A stretch of DNA of 64,000 nt. It comes from Stutzerimonas stutzeri. Its GTDB lineage: Bacteria > Pseudomonadota > Gammaproteobacteria > Pseudomonadales > Pseudomonadaceae. This document shows, one piece after another, positions 45,237 to 53,935 of the stretch; position 1 is the stretch's first letter, and every line of letters begins with the position of its first letter. Where the stretch lies: the NCBI RefSeq assembly GCF_038561965.1, contig NZ_CP139348.1, positions 3,782,001 to 3,846,000 on the forward strand, given 5' to 3'. Under the pieces are notes generated by a model that saw only the letters and a list, made by a program, of their open reading frames with translations, made no database searches and was not told where the DNA came from. Both the position numbers and the translations under genes were made by a program.

Positions 45237-46303
45237 TGGCAGGCCATCCGTTTTCGGCCCAGTTCGCCCTTGAGCTGCACCAGGCTGGGTGTGATTACCG
45301 GTAGAAACGCAGCCTCGCGCCAGCGCCTTGCGAAGGAGGTGTTGTATTCGCTGAGAAAAGCGCGCCCGCCGCTGGCCTGCAGTTCCAGTTGCAGGGCCTG
45401 CTGGGCCAGTTCGACCAGCCGGATGCGCAATTCGCAGAGAGTTGCCGGGGCCTCGCGGAAGCGACCATCACGCAGGCCAGCCAGCAGCAACGTACGGCGC
45501 TCGGCCAGTTCCGCACCGGTGGCCGCCAGCGGCTCACCCAGCACTGCCTCGGCGCCGCCCATGTTGGCCTCGGCCTCCTGCAGGCAGCGCTGCGCCAGGC
45601 CCAGCGCCAGGGCGCACTGTAAACCCAGGAAGTTGGGGCGCACGCCAGGCAGATAGGCTGGCGCCGTGTCGTGCAGGCGCCATGCCGGGTCCAGGCGCAC
45701 GCCATCGAGCTCCAGCCGCGCAGTGTGACTGGCCTGCATGCCAAGCAATGCAAAGTCCGCCGAGCGTGACAGGCCCTCGACGTCATGCGGCAGCACCCAG
45801 ATCTGCGGTGGGCCACCGGCCGTATTGGCCATCGCGCAGGCGGCGACAAAACCACCACCGCGCAGGTTGCTTACCCACGGCAGTACCCCGTCCAGGCACC
45901 AACGGCCATCGGCTTCAACCTTGCCGCGTACCTGCAGCGACTCCAGGCCGGAGACGAACTTCATCGCGTTGGAAAGCCCCGGCGCACCGGCCAGTCGTCC
46001 AGCCAGAAGCTCAGGCAACAGGCGCTCGCGCAGGCCGGTATTGGGGGTTTGTAGCAGCAGTTCGATAAAGGCGCGTTGGCTCCAGCCCATGAAGGCGGAT
46101 GTCAGTGAACGCTCCGCCAACGCCGCGATAGCACACAGCGCATCACCCAGATCGCCGCCCTGCCCGCCCATTGCGGTCGGTACGCCAAGGCCGATCAAGC
46201 CATCACTGGCCAGCCGCGGGAGCAGCGCCTCGGCATCTTTGTCACTGGAGTCCAACGATTCGGCGTGCGCGACAAGCCAGTCGTGCAGGCTGGATTCGGT
46301 CAT
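45233..46303 (-). CDS. Acyl-CoA dehydrogenase-like flavoenzyme
   Basis: 356 residues, shorter than most acyl-CoA dehydrogenases (about 380-400). GLIGLGVPTAMGGQGGDLGD, an acyl-CoA DH N-terminal domain (ALAERSLTSAFMGWSQ), the middle domain with LRGGGFVAACA and a C-terminal helical domain (GGRAFLSEYNTSFARRWREA) are visible. Family members next to SsuABC-type transporters act in organosulfur scavenging (SfnB/DszC relatives), which is the likeliest role by context. The catalytic base is not evident. It begins the operon. Confidence 0.8.
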   Translation of the reverse strand: MTESSLHDWLVAHAESLDSSDKDAEALLPRLASDGLIGLGVPTAMGGQGGDLGDALCAIAALAERSLTSAFMGWSQRAFIELLLQTPNTGLRERLLPELLAGRLAGAPGLSNAMKFVSGLESLQVRGKVEADGRWCLDGVLPWVSNLRGGGFVAACAMANTAGGPPQIWVLPHDVEGLSRSADFALLGMQASHTARLELDGVRLDPAWRLHDTAPAYLPGVRPNFLGLQCALALGLAQRCLQEAEANMGGAEAVLGEPLAATGAELAERRTLLLAGLRDGRFREAPATLCELRIRLVELAQQALQLELQASGGRAFLSEYNTSFARRWREAAFLPVITPSLVQLKGELGRKRMACQ

Positions 46304-46451
46304 CTGAGGTCTCTCTTTGCAGTCCGCCGTGTTCAAAAGACGGCAGGGCCGCAAGAATACCCCACGCATCAAAGGGATAGTACTCAGCATCCATCCTGGG
46401 GATGACTCGACGGCGATCGCTGCACTCACACTGCTAGTGCCGGTCCTCGAG

Positions 46452-46475
46452 CTGTGGGAGCGGTCTTGTCCGCAA
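46452..46475. repeat. REP element, family B (GTGGGAGCGG type)
   Basis: CTGTGGGAGCGGTCTTGTCC followed by GCAA, a variant of the common Pseudomonas REP (GTGGGAGCGGGCTTGCCCGC). It is in the 229-base gap upstream of the acyl-CoA-dehydrogenase-like gene. Confidence 0.7.
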
Positions 46476-46532
46476 GCCTCAAAGCAGCGCCGGGTCCAAG
46501 GACAGTGCCCTAAACCGGGTGACGGCTTCGCC

Positions 46533-47537
46533 TCAATCAGACGCATCGCCAAGCCGGCTCGATATCCACTGGCGGCTGTAGGCAAGCACGCTGGCCGCCG
46601 TGCGGGTGGGAAAATGAATGAACCCGTGCGGGCAATGCGGCAACAGATGCACCTCGACAGGCGCGGTGTGGTTCCAGCGCTCAGCCATTTTCAGGGTGTC
46701 GTCCCTGAGCGGGTCCAGCTCACCGGCAAACATGAGCGCCGGCGGCATGCCGGTGAGATCGCCGTAAAGCGGGGACAACGGCGGCTGCCGACGCTCGTCA
46801 TCGCTCAGACCCGGCGTCAGCATGCGCAAGGCTTCGACCATCCCCGGGCCATCCAGCACCAGCGTCTCGGGAGGCGCTGCGCGAACACTCGCGGTGCCCG
46901 TCAGGTCGTAGACGCCGTAATACAGCACCGTACCGACCACGCGTTGCAGCAGCGCTGGCCAGCGTTTCAGCGAGAGCAAGGTTGCGCAGGCGAGATGCCC
47001 GCCTGCCGATTCACCCACGACGATCACCGGCACGCCGGCAAACTCTTCGCAGCTGTCACCCAGCAGCCAGCGCGCGGCAGCCAGGCAGTCATCCATGACC
47101 CCTTCAACCGGAGTCGACACCGCCAGCCGATAATCCACCGAGACGACCGCCACGTTGCAGGCATTGACCATGGCGATGTTGAACTTATCGTTCATCTCTG
47201 GATTGCCAATCACCCACCCGCCCCCGTGGATGTCCAGCACCACGCCCTGTGGCTTTCCTTTGGGCCTGATAATTCGCACGGGCACCGAAGCACCTGCTAC
47301 GCCCACTAGCCGCCTTTCGGCCTCGAGCCCATGCTTGCGAAGCTGGTCTGCACCGACCATCTGGCCGAGCCGCAGCAGGCCCTGGATCAAACGGGGCGTC
47401 ACCCGATTGCGAATCCGAAACCGTGGCGCCCAGGCGAGCTTCTTGTTAAAGCGCTGCACTTGCGCGACGTCTCTCTCTGCGGACCAGCGTTCTTGGCTAT
47501 CCAATACATGCTCCGTCGTCGTAAGGGTTGTAGTCAT
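46533..47537 (-). CDS. Alpha/beta hydrolase, hormone-sensitive-lipase family esterase
   Basis: 334 residues. The oxyanion motif HGGG is at 104-107 and the nucleophile Ser177 in GESAG; the catalytic Asp lies in GELDPLRDD and His in PHCPHGF. No signal peptide is present. This is the HSL (family IV) esterase pattern; the substrate is unknown. Apparently monocistronic. Confidence 0.9.
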   Translation of the reverse strand: MTTTLTTTEHVLDSQERWSAERDVAQVQRFNKKLAWAPRFRIRNRVTPRLIQGLLRLGQMVGADQLRKHGLEAERRLVGVAGASVPVRIIRPKGKPQGVVLDIHGGGWVIGNPEMNDKFNIAMVNACNVAVVSVDYRLAVSTPVEGVMDDCLAAARWLLGDSCEEFAGVPVIVVGESAGGHLACATLLSLKRWPALLQRVVGTVLYYGVYDLTGTASVRAAPPETLVLDGPGMVEALRMLTPGLSDDERRQPPLSPLYGDLTGMPPALMFAGELDPLRDDTLKMAERWNHTAPVEVHLLPHCPHGFIHFPTRTAASVLAYSRQWISSRLGDASD

Positions 47538-47617
47538 TACGGACCGCGCAGTGCGATCAGTTGCTGATTGCTCTGCGGGTAATTGTAAAAACGGGACAGA
47601 GTAATAAGGGGGCAGAT

Positions 47618-47953
47618 TTACTTATCAATTGCGGCCCGCGGCCGACCTTGCCCTCTTCGCTCAATTCGAAGCCCAGCAATCCGCTGCACTTCGTCTACGA
47701 AGCGGCTATTGCCCGACAGTTGGCCGCGCCGCAAAACGCTCACGGATCAGGGATAGCTCCGCCTGCAACACGGCGCCACGAACCTTTCGCTACCGAGTGG
47801 CTCGTGCGACTAACGCTTTCATCAACTGACCAAGCCCTGCTATTGACGCCCCGGAGGCAGCAGCAAGTGAACATCGTTTGTCATCAAGCAATAGTCATAA
47901 ACCTTGACGCCTAAGGCTTCCTTCAGCAAACGCAGATCAGCCAGGTACCGCTG
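47618..47953 (-). pseudogene. Decayed REP-associated tyrosine transposase (RAYT, Y1_Tnp)
   Basis: No intact gene lies in the 813-base gap 47538-48350. On the minus strand from about 47953, translation gives YLADLRLLKEALG, then VYDYCLMTNDVHLLLPPG and an in-frame TAG at 47842-47840. A +1 frame continues with LGQLMKALVARATR, then ELSLIRE; the original frame resumes with LRRGQLSGNSRFVDEVQ and RIERRGQGRPRAAIDK before TAA at 47618. These are RAYT blocks: the H-x-H motif (here DVH), the LMKAL segment and the GNSRF...RGRP tail. The middle of the gene is deleted. Confidence 0.85.
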
Positions 47954-48109
47954 GGGAGGGGGTGAGCGACATGTATGCCGCGAGAGCTGCGATGGGTCGG
48001 GGCCGCCGTCGGCAGGGATGGCCCTTCTCAGCGGCCCCCTGGAATGGCGATGGAGTGAGGGAATACTTCACGTAGCGAAGGGCTGGATGCCGGGGTGGCC
48101 TTCTTTTTG

Positions 48110-48143
48110 GTCACTTTTTCTTGGCCACACAAGAAAAAGTGAC
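48110..48143. repeat. Perfect 14-bp inverted repeat
   Basis: GTCACTTTTTCTTG and its exact complement CAAGAAAAAGTGAC, with a 6-base loop. It resembles a recurring intergenic element I know from proteobacterial genomes, often followed by CGCCCAGCAGGGCG (also present here). It is T-rich on both sides and might terminate transcription. Confidence 0.75.
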
Positions 48144-48220
48144 TCGCCCAGCAGGGCGAAACCACGCCAACAGGCAACTCGCTATCCGCCTGGCCACCCC
48201 AAGCAGTCATTCGCGGCACT

Positions 48221-48242
48221 GGTGGGCTGAAGCCCACCCTAC
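48221..48242. repeat. REP element, family A
   Basis: GGTGGGCTGAAGCCCACC followed by CTAC, the cleanest copy of this palindrome in the window, about 270 bases upstream of the decayed RAYT. Confidence 0.85.
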
Positions 48243-48317
48243 CGGTCCGCTGCCGCCCTGAGGGTTCCCACGCAACAGCGCGGGCACGATCCACCGCTCA
48301 ATCTGCCGCAGCCTCAC

Positions 48318-48340
48318 CAGTGAGCCTCAGCCCACCCTAC
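48318..48340. repeat. REP element, family A, degenerate
   Basis: CAGTGAGCCTCAGCCCACC followed by CTAC, immediately before the paoC-like stop codon. Confidence 0.6.
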
Positions 48341-48350
48341 GCGTCGACGG

Positions 48351-50552
48351 TTACAGCAATTTATCCAGAGTAATCGGCAGGTCTCTCACCCGCTTGCCCG
48401 TCGCGTTGTAGATCGCATTGGCCACCGCTGCTGCCACCCCAACGATGCCGATCTCCCCTACCCCCTTCGAGCCCAGGTCATTGACTACCTCGTCGTGCTC
48501 CTCGACGAAGATCACGTCGATCTCGGGAATGTCGGCATTCACCGGGATGTGGTACTCGGCGAGGTTGTGGTTCATGTAGCGACCCAACGTATGGTCGATC
48601 AGCGTCTCCTCGTGCAGCGCCTGGCCGATGCCCCAGACCACGCCGCCGACGATCTGGTTGCCGGCGGTCTTCGGGTTGACGATGCGCCCCGCGGCGACGG
48701 CGCTGACCGCCCGGCTGACCTTGATGGTGCCCAGCTCCTCGTCGACCCGCACCTCGACGAACACCGCCGAATGGGTTCCTGTCGCCCAGGCGTCGCGTTT
48801 TTCATCCGGCTTGACGCTGGCCTCGGCTTCCAGCGCACCGCTGACCTGAACGATGTCGCGCAGCGCCACGGCATGCTCGCCAGACTTCAGCCGCAGCTGG
48901 CCATCGGCGAACTCCACCGTATCCAGATTCGCCCCGGTAAACGCCGAGGCCGGCGACTGCTGCACGGCGTCCAGCAGCTTCTGCCGCAGCCCCGCGCAGG
49001 CCCGCTGCACCGCGCTACCGACTGACGATACCGTTGCAGAGCCGCCTTCCAGCGGTGCCTGCGGCAGGCTGGAATCGCCGAGGCGAAACTCCACGTCGCT
49101 CATCGACAGCCCCATGGCATCGGCGGCGATCTGCGTCATCGCGGTGTAGGTGCCGGTGCCGATATCGGCGGTGGCGCTGGTCACCAGCAGCCGGCCGTCG
49201 GCATCAATGCAGGCGCGCGCACTGGCCGGCATCTGCATCGCTTCCCAGACGCCGGTGGCCATGCCCATGCCGATCAGCTGATGGCCGTCGCGCAGGCTGC
49301 GTGGCTGAGCCGGGCGCCGCGACCAGCCGAAGCGTTCGGCGCCCTGCTGGTAGCAGGCGCGCAGTTCCTTGCTGGAGTAGCGCTTGCCCTGGTTGCCGTT
49401 GATCTCGCTGTAGTTGCGCAGGCGCAGCTCCAGCGGATCGATGCCGACTGCATGGGCCAGCTCGTCCATCGCGCATTCCAGCGCATAGACGCCGATGGCC
49501 GCGCCCGGCGCACGCATGTCCAAAGGGGTATAGACGTCCAGCGGTGCCAGACGATAGCCGAGACGCACGTTGTCGCAGGCGTAGAGCATTCCCGACCACT
49601 CCACCTCGTGCTCGGTGAAGTCCTCGAAGCGCGAGGTCTGGCCGATGGCTTTGTGCTCGATTGCCTGCAGCCGCCCTTCGCCATCTGCCGCCAGCTTCAG
49701 CTGCTGAAAGGTTCGCGGGCGATAGCCAAAGGTGAACATCTGCTGCCGGGTCAGTTCGACGCGCACCGATGCCTTGAGCTTGAGTGCGGCCATCACCGCC
49801 AGCGGCAGCTGATATTGCGGCCGCAGGCCGGAGCCAAAAGCACCGCCGACGAAGGGCGCGAGCACGCGGATCTTGCCCTCCATACCGAAGACCTGTTCCA
49901 GATAGCGCTGGCAGTTCTGCACGCCCTGGGTCTTGTCATGCACCAGCAGCTCACCGCCCGGCTGGTACTGGACGATGGAAGCATGCGGCTCCATCGGGTT
50001 GTGATGTTCGACCGGCGTGCTGTATTCGCAATCGATGCAGTGCGCGGCCGCCGCGAATGCCGCGTCGAAATCACCGCGAGGCTCGGGCAGTTCGGCCGGT
50101 GCTTCGTGGGCCTGCTCGCGCACCGCCTGCAGGTCGGTTTGATGCGGCTCGACTTCGTACTCGATACGCACCAGGCTCGCCGCGTGCCGCGCCAACGCCT
50201 GGGTCTCGGCGACCACCAATGCCAGCGGTTGGAAGTTGTAGAGCACGCGGTCGTTGTACAGCGGGCGGAACGGCGAACCGTCGGCGGCATCGTCGTCCTC
50301 ATAGGGCTCGTCGTAGCTGGCCACCGGCGGACGGTTCTGGTGGGTCAGTACCAGATGTACGCCGGGCAGCGCTTCGGCGGCGGCGGCATCGATGCGACTG
50401 ACCCGGCCGCGGGCAATGCTGCTCGATACCACCGCGCCGTAGAGCCGGCCGGGTACTTCGGCCTCGGCGGCATAGCACGCCTGGCCGGTGAGCTTGAGCG
50501 GGCCGTCGACGCGGTCCAGCGGTTTGCCCAGTGGTGAGTTGGCGCTGTTCAT
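48351..50552 (-). CDS. Molybdopterin aldehyde dehydrogenase large subunit, PaoC-like
   Basis: 733 residues, xanthine oxidase family, the size of E. coli PaoC (732). Mo-cofactor residues are found in APFVGGAFGSGL, in RAPGAAIGVYALE and the base Glu about 700 in GVGEIGIVG. The signatures DLPITLDKLL end the protein. It should hold Mo-MCD (molybdopterin cytosine dinucleotide) and oxidise aldehydes or heteroaromatics. The start is preceded by GGGAGGAAC and overlaps the medium subunit stop (ATGA). Confidence 0.92.
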   Translation of the reverse strand: MNSANSPLGKPLDRVDGPLKLTGQACYAAEAEVPGRLYGAVVSSSIARGRVSRIDAAAAEALPGVHLVLTHQNRPPVASYDEPYEDDDAADGSPFRPLYNDRVLYNFQPLALVVAETQALARHAASLVRIEYEVEPHQTDLQAVREQAHEAPAELPEPRGDFDAAFAAAAHCIDCEYSTPVEHHNPMEPHASIVQYQPGGELLVHDKTQGVQNCQRYLEQVFGMEGKIRVLAPFVGGAFGSGLRPQYQLPLAVMAALKLKASVRVELTRQQMFTFGYRPRTFQQLKLAADGEGRLQAIEHKAIGQTSRFEDFTEHEVEWSGMLYACDNVRLGYRLAPLDVYTPLDMRAPGAAIGVYALECAMDELAHAVGIDPLELRLRNYSEINGNQGKRYSSKELRACYQQGAERFGWSRRPAQPRSLRDGHQLIGMGMATGVWEAMQMPASARACIDADGRLLVTSATADIGTGTYTAMTQIAADAMGLSMSDVEFRLGDSSLPQAPLEGGSATVSSVGSAVQRACAGLRQKLLDAVQQSPASAFTGANLDTVEFADGQLRLKSGEHAVALRDIVQVSGALEAEASVKPDEKRDAWATGTHSAVFVEVRVDEELGTIKVSRAVSAVAAGRIVNPKTAGNQIVGGVVWGIGQALHEETLIDHTLGRYMNHNLAEYHIPVNADIPEIDVIFVEEHDEVVNDLGSKGVGEIGIVGVAAAVANAIYNATGKRVRDLPITLDKLL

Positions 50553-51535
50553 CGGACGGTTCCTCCCGCGGCTTCGGTGAGTGCACGCACAATGGCGCGA
50601 CGTGCCAGGTCGATCTTGAAGGCGTTGTCCGCCAGCGGTTGCGCACCTTGCAGCAGCCGGTCCGCCGCAGCGGCAAAGCTGCCTGGTTCGGCACGCTTGC
50701 CGCTGAGCAGATCTTCAGCCTCTTCCAGGCGCCAGGGTTTATGCGCGACGCCGCCGAGGGCGATGCGCGCGCGACGGATGACGTCGCCGTCCATTTCCAG
50801 CGCCGCGGCGACGGACACCAGGGCGAAGGCATAGGAGGCGCGGTCACGTACCTTGAGGTAGGCGCAGTGGCTGGCGAACCCTTCTACCGGCAATTCGATG
50901 GCGGTGATCAGTTCGCCGTCGGCCAGCACGTTGTCCAGCTGCGGCTGGTCGCCGGGCAGGCGATGGAAATCCACCAGATCAATGCGCCGCTGGCCGTGCG
51001 GGCCTTGCACGTGCACCCGTGCATCCAGCGCCGCCAGGGCAACGCACATGTCCGAGGGATGTACGGCGACGCACGCCTCGCTGGCACCGAGGATGGCGTG
51101 AATGCGATTGCGCCCGTCCCGCGCGCCACAGCCGGAGCCCGGCTCGCGTTTGTTACAAGGCGTCGCGGTGTCATAGAAGTAGTAGCAGCGGGTGCGCTGC
51201 AGCAGATTGCCGCCGGTGCTGGCCATGTTGCGCAGCTGCGGCGAAGCGCCGGCCAGGATCGCCTTGCTTAGCAGCGGATAGCGCTGTTCGATCTGCGGGT
51301 GCCAGGCCAGGTCGGCGTTGCTCACCAGCGCACCGATGCGCAGGCCGCCCTCGGCGGTCTGCTCGATCTCGCGCAGCGGCAGGCCGTTGATGTCGATGAG
51401 CTGGCCGGGTTGCAGCACATTCTCTTTCATCAGGTCGAGCAGGTTGGTGCCGCCGGCGATGTAGCGGCTCTGCGGCCCGTGCAGGGCGATGGCCTGGTCT
51501 ATGCGTTCGGGGCGCTGATAGCTGAACGGCGTCAT
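50549..51535 (-). CDS. Aldehyde dehydrogenase FAD/[4Fe-4S] subunit, PaoB-like
   Basis: 328 residues. FAD-binding motif AGGTNLLDLMKE and TGGNLLQRTRC. Cysteines C117, C127, C136 and C155 form the extra [4Fe-4S] site that distinguishes PaoB-type FAD subunits from ordinary xanthine dehydrogenase subunits. Start at 51535 (MTPFSYQRPERID) overlaps the small subunit stop (ATGA). Confidence 0.92.
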   Translation of the reverse strand: MTPFSYQRPERIDQAIALHGPQSRYIAGGTNLLDLMKENVLQPGQLIDINGLPLREIEQTAEGGLRIGALVSNADLAWHPQIEQRYPLLSKAILAGASPQLRNMASTGGNLLQRTRCYYFYDTATPCNKREPGSGCGARDGRNRIHAILGASEACVAVHPSDMCVALAALDARVHVQGPHGQRRIDLVDFHRLPGDQPQLDNVLADGELITAIELPVEGFASHCAYLKVRDRASYAFALVSVAAALEMDGDVIRRARIALGGVAHKPWRLEEAEDLLSGKRAEPGSFAAAADRLLQGAQPLADNAFKIDLARRAIVRALTEAAGGTVR

Positions 51536-52044
51536 TGCGTACCCTCCTGGCCGCGCAGCGTCGGCAGTGCGTCTTCGATGGCGGCAAGGATGTTCGGATA
51601 GGCACCGCAACGGCACAGGTTGCCGCTCATGTGTTCGCGGATTTCGTCGCGGCTGCTGGCGCGGTTCTCACTGGCAAGCCCGGCCGCCGAGCAGATCTGC
51701 CCCGGCGTGCAATAGCCGCACTGGAAGGCGTCGTGCTTGACGAAGGCCGCCTGCAGCGGATGCAGCGTCGCATCGCTGGCCAGGCCTTCGATGGTGGTCA
51801 GGCTCGCGCCGTCGTGCATCACCGCCAGGGTCAGGCAGCTATTGATGCGCCGGCCGTCGAGCAGCACCGTACAGGCACCGCACTGGCCGTGGTCGCAGCC
51901 TTTCTTGGTGCCGGTCAGGCTGAGCTGGTCGCGCAGCAGGTCGAGCAAGGTGGTCCAGGGTTGCACCTGAAGCTCAAGGCGTTCGCCGTTAAGCTCGAGG
52001 CTGATGGTGCAGGTTTGGCCTGCAGCTGAAGAATTTTCGCTCAT
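51532..52044 (-). CDS. Aldehyde dehydrogenase [2Fe-2S] subunit, PaoA-like, no Tat signal
   Basis: 170 residues with two [2Fe-2S] clusters: C50, C55, C58, C70 (plant-type) and C109, C112, C144, C146. Unlike E. coli PaoA (about 229 residues with a Tat signal), it starts directly at the ferredoxin domain, after MSENSSAAGQT. The upstream open frame (MRTAVGKRPP...) adds Arg-rich residues but no hydrophobic segment after them. So the complex is likely cytoplasmic. Confidence 0.92.
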   Translation of the reverse strand: MSENSSAAGQTCTISLELNGERLELQVQPWTTLLDLLRDQLSLTGTKKGCDHGQCGACTVLLDGRRINSCLTLAVMHDGASLTTIEGLASDATLHPLQAAFVKHDAFQCGYCTPGQICSAAGLASENRASSRDEIREHMSGNLCRCGAYPNILAAIEDALPTLRGQEGTQ

Positions 52045-52187
52045 GGCAGCCTCACGGTTTGGGCGTTGGTATGCGCTGTCCGTGCGTCTTGGGGTACGAC
52101 TGGCGCGGCGCGGAAAACGTTCAGCGGCCAAGGCGGGCGGCCGTTTGCCGACGGCAGTTCGCAACGCCGTCTAGACGATCCGCACAC

Positions 52188-52210
52188 GTAGGAGCGAGCT
52201 TGCTGGCGAT
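52188..52210. repeat. REP element, family B (GTAGGAGCGAGCTTGC type)
   Basis: GTAGGAGCGAGCTTGCTGGC followed by GAT, in the 261-base gap between the paoA-like gene and mocA, near the canonical GTAGGAGCGAGCTTGCTCGC. Confidence 0.75.
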
Positions 52211-52305
52211 GGCGCCCGAACCGTCCCACGTCCAATAAGACACCGCCCCCCGTTCGCCAACGGGCTGGCTTCTACAGAACTGCGGCAGGCGGGATGCATT
52301 GAGCA

Positions 52306-52896
52306 TCAGGCTGATCGGCGATCATTCGGGAGGTCGATGTCCTGCAGTACGCCGGGATCATCCACACTCAATTCCAGCAGCGGATGTGCGGCGAACAGCG
52401 CTTGGGCGCCGCGATCACCGTCGAGTTGCAGCAGCGCTTCGCGATAGGCGCTGCCGATGCCGCGCGGATGGCCGGCGTGGCCGTGATAGGTCGGTACGAC
52501 GAGGCTGTCTCCGTGGATCGCCGCCGCGATCTCGCGCAGGGTTCGGGGCTGCACATAGGGCATATCGCCCAGCGCAACCAGCCAGCCGCGCGCTGCCGGT
52601 GCGTAGGCAATGGCCTGGGCGAGGCTGTGCCCAAGACCGCGGGTTTCGACCGCCAGCACCTCGCAGCCATCAGCATTGACGCTCAGCCAATCGCGCAAAG
52701 GAAGATTGTCTGCATTCGTCACCACTACCAATCGCTCGGCGACACCGTGAAGGTTTGCCAGCGTGGCGGCGAGCACCGGCGGCGAATGCGCCTCGGCCAA
52801 GCTGGCAGCCAGCAGCTTGTCCGCTCCTCCGGCAGTGCGATAGCGGCTGCCCTGCCCCGCAGCCAGAACGATGGCGCAGACGCCCGCTTCAGGCAC
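52306..52896 (-). CDS. mocA: Molybdenum cofactor cytidylyltransferase MocA-like
   Basis: 196 residues of the MobA-like NTP-transferase fold: nucleotide loop VLAAGQGSRYR, VTNADN, ALGDMPYV, PTYHGHAGHPRG. It attaches CMP to Mo-molybdopterin to make MCD, the form used by PaoABC-type enzymes. Start is GTG 52896, overlapping the xdhC-like stop by 8 bases. Confidence 0.87.
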   Translation of the reverse strand: MPEAGVCAIVLAAGQGSRYRTAGGADKLLAASLAEAHSPPVLAATLANLHGVAERLVVVTNADNLPLRDWLSVNADGCEVLAVETRGLGHSLAQAIAYAPAARGWLVALGDMPYVQPRTLREIAAAIHGDSLVVPTYHGHAGHPRGIGSAYREALLQLDGDRGAQALFAAHPLLELSVDDPGVLQDIDLPNDRRSA

Positions 52897-53863
52897 AGCG
52901 CTGTGCCGGCAGCGCCTGGCTAATCTGGGCGCCGTTCTTCAGTGCCACCACCTCGGCCATCAGCGACAGCGCGATTTCCGCCGGCGTACGACTACCGATC
53001 GGCAGGCCGATGGGGCCGTGCAACCGCTGCACCTGGCGCTCGCCAAGCCCAAGCGAAAGCAGGCGCGCCTTGCGTTTTTCACTGTTGGCCCGCGAGCCCA
53101 GCGCACCGACGTAAAAGGCCTCGGACTGCAGCGCCGTGAGCAGCGCCATGTCGTCCAGACGTGGATCGTGGGTCAGCGCGACGATGGCGGTGTGGGCATC
53201 CGGTTCGATGGCCAGCACGGCATCATCCGGCATGCCGGAGACGAAGCGCACCGTCGCCGCATCCCAGTCGTGGGCATAACCTTCGCGGGGGTCGCAGATC
53301 AGCACTTCGAAGCCGAGGCCGTGAGCCAGGTCGGCAACATAGCGCGACAGCTGGCCGGCGCCGATCATCAGCAAACGCCACGCAGGCCCGAACGGTGCAC
53401 GTAGGGTGTGGCCATCGAACTGCAACGCAGCGTCGCGGCCGGCGGCTCGCAGGCTGACATTGCCGCTGGCGATATCCACGCAGCGCAGCAGGCGTTCATG
53501 GGCGGCGCAACGGCGCAGCAGCTCATCGATCCAGCCGCCATCGCGCAACGGTTCCTGGAGCAGCCGCAGCGTACCGCCGCAAGGCAGACCGAAACGCGCA
53601 GATTCTTCCTTGCTCACGCCGTAGGTGATCAGCTGGCAAGCCTGCGGTGGCTGGTCGGCCATGACCCGGGTGAGCAGATCGTCCTCGACGCAGCCGCCGG
53701 ACACCGAGCCTTCCACCCGACCATCACCGCGCAACGCCAGCAGCGAACCCACCGGACGTGGTGCGCTGCCCCAGGTTTCCAGCACGGTGTAGAGCACCAC
53801 GGGGTGACCGTCACGCAACCAGTCGCGGGCGCGGCGCAGTACCGCCAGATCGACACTGTCCAT
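52889..53863 (-). CDS. XdhC/PaoD-family molybdenum cofactor insertion chaperone
   Basis: 324 residues: N-terminal XdhC CoxI domain (VLETWGSAPRPVGSLLAL and GSVSGGCVE) and C-terminal Rossmann XdhC domain (LMIGAGQLSRYVADLA, VGALGSR). It protects and inserts Mo-MCD and helps mature the aldehyde dehydrogenase. Start at 53863 has GAGGAG. With mocA it forms the maturation pair for the downstream paoABC-like operon. Confidence 0.9.
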   Translation of the reverse strand: MDSVDLAVLRRARDWLRDGHPVVLYTVLETWGSAPRPVGSLLALRGDGRVEGSVSGGCVEDDLLTRVMADQPPQACQLITYGVSKEESARFGLPCGGTLRLLQEPLRDGGWIDELLRRCAAHERLLRCVDIASGNVSLRAAGRDAALQFDGHTLRAPFGPAWRLLMIGAGQLSRYVADLAHGLGFEVLICDPREGYAHDWDAATVRFVSGMPDDAVLAIEPDAHTAIVALTHDPRLDDMALLTALQSEAFYVGALGSRANSEKRKARLLSLGLGERQVQRLHGPIGLPIGSRTPAEIALSLMAEVVALKNGAQISQALPAQRCA

Positions 53864-53935
53864 CGTTCTCCTCGGATTCAGCCCATTGCTGCCAGGACTC
53901 CCGGCAATGCAAGGAGTGACCGATTCGAGGCGAAG

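Noticed and set aside
47561..47914. 117-codon plus-strand frame in the RAYT scar
   Set aside because: It has no recognisable family; the minus strand there reads as RAYT remnants.
49281..50537. 418-codon plus-strand frame opposite the paoC-like gene
   Set aside because: Antisense shadow of a full-length molybdoenzyme subunit.
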